This document shows, piece by piece, positions 60,737 to 64,000 of a stretch of DNA of 64,000 bases; the stretch's first letter is position 1, and each line of letters starts with the position of its first letter. A program made the translations under genes and the position numbers. The notes beneath the pieces were generated by a model. The model did no database searches and was not told the DNA's origin. It saw only the letters and a list, made by a program, of their open reading frames with translations. The stretch is taken from assembly GCA_020161935.1 (NCBI GenBank), contig JAIUNI010000002.1:682001-746000 (forward strand). Direction: 5' to 3'. The stretch is from Chloroflexota bacterium (GTDB taxonomy: Bacteria; Chloroflexota; Anaerolineae; Aggregatilineales; Phototrophicaceae).

Positions 60737-61312
60737 TTAAATGATGTACAGCACTACATAGAACAACACCCACGCGACCGTCACAAAGTCCCACAGGCTC
60801 GTTCCCCCTTCCACAGGCCAGAAGTCCGTTGCGCTATACACCCCACGCCGTCCATTCTGGTAAACGCGGATCAGGTAGTAACCTATCGCCATGGCGTGTA
60901 CGTGATGAAAACCGATCATCAACCGGTACACGTTGAGAAATTGTCCGCTGCCCGGTGCGCGGATAAACTCAATCGCCATCACCACCGCGAACAGCCCGCC
61001 CAGCGCTAAACCGTAGCGCCAGTTGGTCGTAAAACCAGCGATATTATCCGCCTTCAGCGCCTTCGTTCCGCGCCGGATGAAAACACTGCTGCCGATGAGG
61101 GCGAGCGTCATGAGCGTGGGGATAATCTTGCCGACCGTTACCCCTTCAGGCGGCCACGTCGGGCTGCCCCCGCGCATCGTAAAATTCACGATAATCAGGC
61201 AGACGAACGTCATAATCCACGAGAGTTGGAAGATCGCCAGCCCGGTACGGCGGTTTCGCAGCGCCTGCTGTTCCTGCCGAGTGAGTTTCTGCTCCAATAC
61301 GTGTTGCGTCAT
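60737..61312 (-). CDS. haem-copper oxidase subunit III-like protein (191 aa)
   Basis: Five membrane helices with subunit III features near the end: NVYRLMIGFHHVHAMAIGYY and SLWDFVTVAWVLFYVVLYI correspond to the FHGxHV and HFVDxVW signatures of subunit III, with His replaced in the last one (LWDFVTV). It opens with a charged helix (LTRQEQQALRNRRTGLAIFQ). So the operon has two subunit III-type genes. It begins after a hairpin that follows subunit I. Confidence 0.75.
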   Translation of the reverse strand: MTQHVLEQKLTRQEQQALRNRRTGLAIFQLSWIMTFVCLIIVNFTMRGGSPTWPPEGVTVGKIIPTLMTLALIGSSVFIRRGTKALKADNIAGFTTNWRYGLALGGLFAVVMAIEFIRAPGSGQFLNVYRLMIGFHHVHAMAIGYYLIRVYQNGRRGVYSATDFWPVEGGTSLWDFVTVAWVLFYVVLYII

Positions 61313-61353
61313 ACTCTTATTCCAGTAAAACCAACCCCCTGCTTACCGTAAAA

Positions 61354-61379
61354 GGGGCGAAGCTGAACTTCGCCCTGTT
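61354..61379 (-). terminator. hairpin/attenuator inside the oxidase operon
   Basis: Stem GGGCGAAG / CTTCGCCC (61355-61362, 61368-61375) with a 5-nt loop, followed on the minus strand by CTTTTACG. It lies between subunit I and the subunit III-like gene and may reduce downstream transcription. Confidence 0.55.
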
Positions 61380-61388
61380 TCAAGCGCA

Positions 61389-63107
61389 TTAGTCGCCCGA
61401 CGGCGCAGGTGTCGGCGCGGGGCGGGGCGTAAACACTTCCTCGCCCACACCAAAGCGGCGATCCACAGCATCCAGATATTCCTGCGAACCCTGTGAACCG
61501 TAGCCGTAGGGGTCAACAAACGGCACGGGGTCATCAACGAAGTTGGTTGCGGGCGGCGGTGAAGTGGTCGCCCATTCGAGAGTCAGCGCACGCCACGGGT
61601 TCGCACCCGCGATCTTACCATTCCGCAAGCTCACGATCATATTGATGAGCAGTACGAACGTCGAAATCCCCAGCACGAAACCAGAGATGCTGATGATCGT
61701 GTTGATGCCTTGGAATTCCGGCAGGTAGATGGCGACACGGCGCGGCATACCGAGCATACCAGCGATGTGCATGGGGAAGAAGGTAAAGAAGAAGGCCGGA
61801 TAGGTCAGCCAGAAGTGAACCTTACCCCAGCGTTCGTTGAGCATCCGTCCGGTAATCTTGGGATACCAGTGATAGATACCGGCGTAGATGGTGAACACGC
61901 TGCCGCCGAACAAGACGAAGTGCAGGTGCGAAACGACGAAGTAGGTATCATGTACGTGAATATCGAAGGGGACAGCCGCCAGCATAACACCGCTGATACC
62001 ACCGATGACGAACATCGACAGGAAGCCGAGACCGAACAACATGGCGCTGTTCAGGCGTATCTTGCCGCCCCACAGCGTCCCCAACCAGCTAAAGATTTTG
62101 ATACCGGTGGGAACGGCGATAATCATCGAGGTAATCATGAACGGGATACGCAACTGCGGCGCGAGGCTGGTAAACATATGATGCGCCCACACGGTAAAGC
62201 CAATAATGGCGATACCGAGGCTGGAAAGCGCGATCATCTTATAACCGAAGATCGGCTTACGGGCGTGGATGGACAGCACTTCCGACAGAATGCCCATCCC
62301 CGGTAGCACCATGATGTACACGGCGGGGTGGCTGTAGAACCAGAACACATTCTGCCAGAGCTGCGGGTCACCGCCTTTGGTGGCATCAAAGAAGCTGGTT
62401 CCGCCAACACGGTCAAGGATCAGCAGCGTGAGCGCACCCGCAAGGAAAGGGGTCGCCATCACGACGATAATTGAGGTCGCCAAAATCGCCCAGCAGAACA
62501 ACGGCATCTGCCACCAGCCCATGCCTTCAGGGCGCATGTTCTTGATGGTAACAATGAAGTTGATCGCGCCGAGTATCGAACTGATACCCAAGAGGTGAGC
62601 AGCAAGGGCGGCTAACGTTTGCCCATCACCGCTGTAGATCGTGCTCAACGGCGGGTACATTGTCCAGCCGCCTTCCGGCGCACCAACCAACATGCTGCCC
62701 AACAGCAGCAAACCGGCGGGTGGAATCAGCCAGAAAGCGAAAGCGTTCAACCACGGAAAGGCCATATCCTTTGCGCCTAACATCAGCGGCACAAGGAAAT
62801 TACCAAATCCCGCGAACATTGGGATAATCCACAGGAAGATCATCACCAGCGCATGAACGCTAAAGAGCGTATTGAACTGACTGCCTGTTTGAACCACATC
62901 CAGATTGGGGGTTAATAATTCCCAACGGATCATCATCGCCAGCGTGCCGCCAATGATGAAGAAAAACAACGCAGTAACCATATACTGAACGCCGATGATT
63001 TTGTGATCGACACTCCAGCGCAGGTAATCGGCAATTCGCAGCTTGGGGCGTTCGAGCTTTCGAATTTCGCCCTCTGCTAAACCTCCGGGTACGGTAATGC
63101 TTGCCAT
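61389..63107 (-). CDS. ctaD: cytochrome c oxidase subunit I, A2-type (572 aa)
   Basis: Twelve-helix catalytic subunit. Haem and copper ligands: the low-spin haem His in LFSVHALVMIFLWIIPMFAG, CuB ligands FYSHPAVYIM and WAHHMFTS, and the two haem His in VVSHLHFVLFG after DTYFV. The motif is YSHPAVY rather than GHPEVY, so the D-channel Glu is missing and replaced by the Tyr-Ser pair that defines A2-type oxidases. The C-terminal extension is Pro-rich (PRPAPTPAPSGD). Terminal electron acceptor complex in the plasma membrane, pumping protons. Confidence 0.93.
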   Translation of the reverse strand: MASITVPGGLAEGEIRKLERPKLRIADYLRWSVDHKIIGVQYMVTALFFFIIGGTLAMMIRWELLTPNLDVVQTGSQFNTLFSVHALVMIFLWIIPMFAGFGNFLVPLMLGAKDMAFPWLNAFAFWLIPPAGLLLLGSMLVGAPEGGWTMYPPLSTIYSGDGQTLAALAAHLLGISSILGAINFIVTIKNMRPEGMGWWQMPLFCWAILATSIIVVMATPFLAGALTLLILDRVGGTSFFDATKGGDPQLWQNVFWFYSHPAVYIMVLPGMGILSEVLSIHARKPIFGYKMIALSSLGIAIIGFTVWAHHMFTSLAPQLRIPFMITSMIIAVPTGIKIFSWLGTLWGGKIRLNSAMLFGLGFLSMFVIGGISGVMLAAVPFDIHVHDTYFVVSHLHFVLFGGSVFTIYAGIYHWYPKITGRMLNERWGKVHFWLTYPAFFFTFFPMHIAGMLGMPRRVAIYLPEFQGINTIISISGFVLGISTFVLLINMIVSLRNGKIAGANPWRALTLEWATTSPPPATNFVDDPVPFVDPYGYGSQGSQEYLDAVDRRFGVGEEVFTPRPAPTPAPSGD

Positions 63108-63157
63108 AATGAAACCTTTCCCAAGTACCTTCTAACTGCTAACCAGTTTAATATCAA

Positions 63158-64000
63158 TTAGGGTGCAACGGTCGCCGGAATGGCGGTCGGTTCATCGGTT
63201 ACTTCTGCCGACGCTTCGGCGGTCGGTGCAACGGGTGATGTTACCGGCGCACCGCCAATTTGTTCAATCGCTTCTTCGCCAACCGGATTATCGGAAGTGG
63301 CCTCGGCAGTCGCTTCGCCAGTCACCTCAGCGGTGGCTTCTGCGCCGACTTCCGGTGTCGCCTCGGCTCCGGGTGGCGGCCCTGCTACCACGCATTGTTC
63401 CGGCGGGACAACTTCAAACGGCGGTTCACCCGTTTCGGATTGGGTCGCCAAGTAGGCCACAATATCCCAAACCTGGCATTCTGGAATATTTAACACCGGC
63501 ATCAATGGGCCATAGCCGGGAACCAGATAATCGGTCGGGTTATGAATGGAGTTATACAGGTATTCCTGCGGCGTTTCGCCCGTTACGGCGGAACGACTGG
63601 TCGCGGCACGGTCAGCGACACCATTCAGCGCGGGGCCAACATTACCCACCCAATTCGATGCGGCAAGGTCAGCCAAGTTATGGCAGGTGAAGCAGGGGTA
63701 CGTGTTATCCGCAAGTATGATACGTCCACGTTCAGCCGGATCATCCGGGGGTTCAACGATTTTTTGCATAATCGGCATCAGTGCCGCGTCCAGTTCGGTT
63801 TCATTCGCCACGACGATCACAGGCGCACGCATCGCGCCGTGGTTCGCGCCGCACAGTTCGGCACATTCGATCAAGTATTCGCCGGTTTCGCTCGGGGTAA
63901 AGCGAACGGTAGTAATACGACCGGGGATCAAGTCCTGCTTGACGCGGAACGCCGGAATCCAGAAGGCGTGGATGACATCAACCGGTTCCATTTCCATGAC
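63158..64000 (-). CDS. ctaC: cytochrome c oxidase subunit II with fused cytochrome c, partial
   Basis: The 5' part (signal peptide and membrane helices) lies beyond the window. The visible part starts in the CuA domain: VIHAFWIPAF with the first His ligand, then ECAELCGANHGAMRAPV with Cys, Glu, Cys, His and Met ligands. A cytochrome c domain follows with CFTCH (c-type haem) and a likely axial Met near GYGPLMPVL. The tail (about 70 residues) is Ala/Glu/Thr/Pro-rich. It is transcribed ahead of subunit I, giving the order II, I, III-like, 414-aa, III, IV. Confidence 0.9.
   Translation of the reverse strand, partial: VMEMEPVDVIHAFWIPAFRVKQDLIPGRITTVRFTPSETGEYLIECAELCGANHGAMRAPVIVVANETELDAALMPIMQKIVEPPDDPAERGRIILADNTYPCFTCHNLADLAASNWVGNVGPALNGVADRAATSRSAVTGETPQEYLYNSIHNPTDYLVPGYGPLMPVLNIPECQVWDIVAYLATQSETGEPPFEVVPPEQCVVAGPPPGAEATPEVGAEATAEVTGEATAEATSDNPVGEEAIEQIGGAPVTSPVAPTAEASAEVTDEPTAIPATVAP

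Noticed and set aside
1..64000. tRNA, rRNA, riboswitch or transposase genes
   Set aside because: None recognised on either strand by eye; covariance-model searches (tRNAscan-SE, Infernal) would be needed to exclude small ones.

Overview
The window comes from a high-GC bacterial chromosome, most likely a member of the Chloroflexota (Anaerolineae-like). This is an inference from three things. Gene content: DUF4058, DUF2277, DUF177, an ECF sigma factor coupled to a DUF5667 membrane protein, several DHFR-like paralogues, an A2-type haem-copper oxidase cluster and a class E-like sortase. Secreted proteins with Thr/Pro/Ala-rich tails. And dispersed non-coding boilerplate repeats in the intergenic gaps. 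I found no rRNA, tRNA, CRISPR array, transposase or phage structural gene.

Layout. 0-4.3 kb: a minus-strand operon headed by an ArsR repressor with a clear promoter/operator (ArsR, DHFR-like, AHSA1/SRPBCC, GNAT, DUF1579-like, two alpha/beta hydrolases). 4.3-9.9 kb: small minus-strand genes including a duplicated AraC + DHFR-like module and two further DHFR-like genes. 10-17.7 kb: a GNAT enzyme, secreted proteins (CrtC/AttH-like; double SH3-like), a DeoR-type regulator fused to a NosL-like metal domain, and a phosphotransferase. 18.1-25.4 kb: two roughly 650-bp non-coding inverted repeats flanking six genes (PQQ-type sugar dehydrogenase, ECF sigma with DUF5667 partner, methyltransferase, GNAT, sortase). 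25.5-28.6 kb: a P-loop kinase, then an AT-rich type II restriction-modification island (methyltransferase, tail-to-tail PD-(D/E)XK endonuclease, XRE controller).

28.7-44.5 kb is the most striking part: a tightly packed five-gene minus-strand operon of about 16 kb. In transcription order it encodes a cytoplasmic trypsin-like protease, a 1136-residue DUF6603-type beta-rich protein, an 1127-residue protein with a central membrane hairpin, an 1895-residue protein with an N-terminal coiled coil, and a 628-residue protein. The last three belong to no family I can name. None has a signal peptide, and no sheath, tube, spike or ATPase is present. Translational coupling (4-bp overlaps, 14-20 nt gaps) argues for one multi-protein assembly. 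It is the best candidate for an undescribed system here.

44.8-56.1 kb holds a DegT-type aminotransferase, a PAS-rich histidine kinase, yceD followed by the primary sigma factor rpoD behind a consensus promoter, a DEAD-box helicase, DUF4058, a XisI-like protein beside an AT-rich PD-(D/E)XK protein, and a SpoU methyltransferase. 56.3-64 kb holds a thiolase, a pteridine-reductase-like SDR whose catalytic Tyr is replaced by His, and a cytochrome c oxidase operon whose subunit II runs off the right edge.
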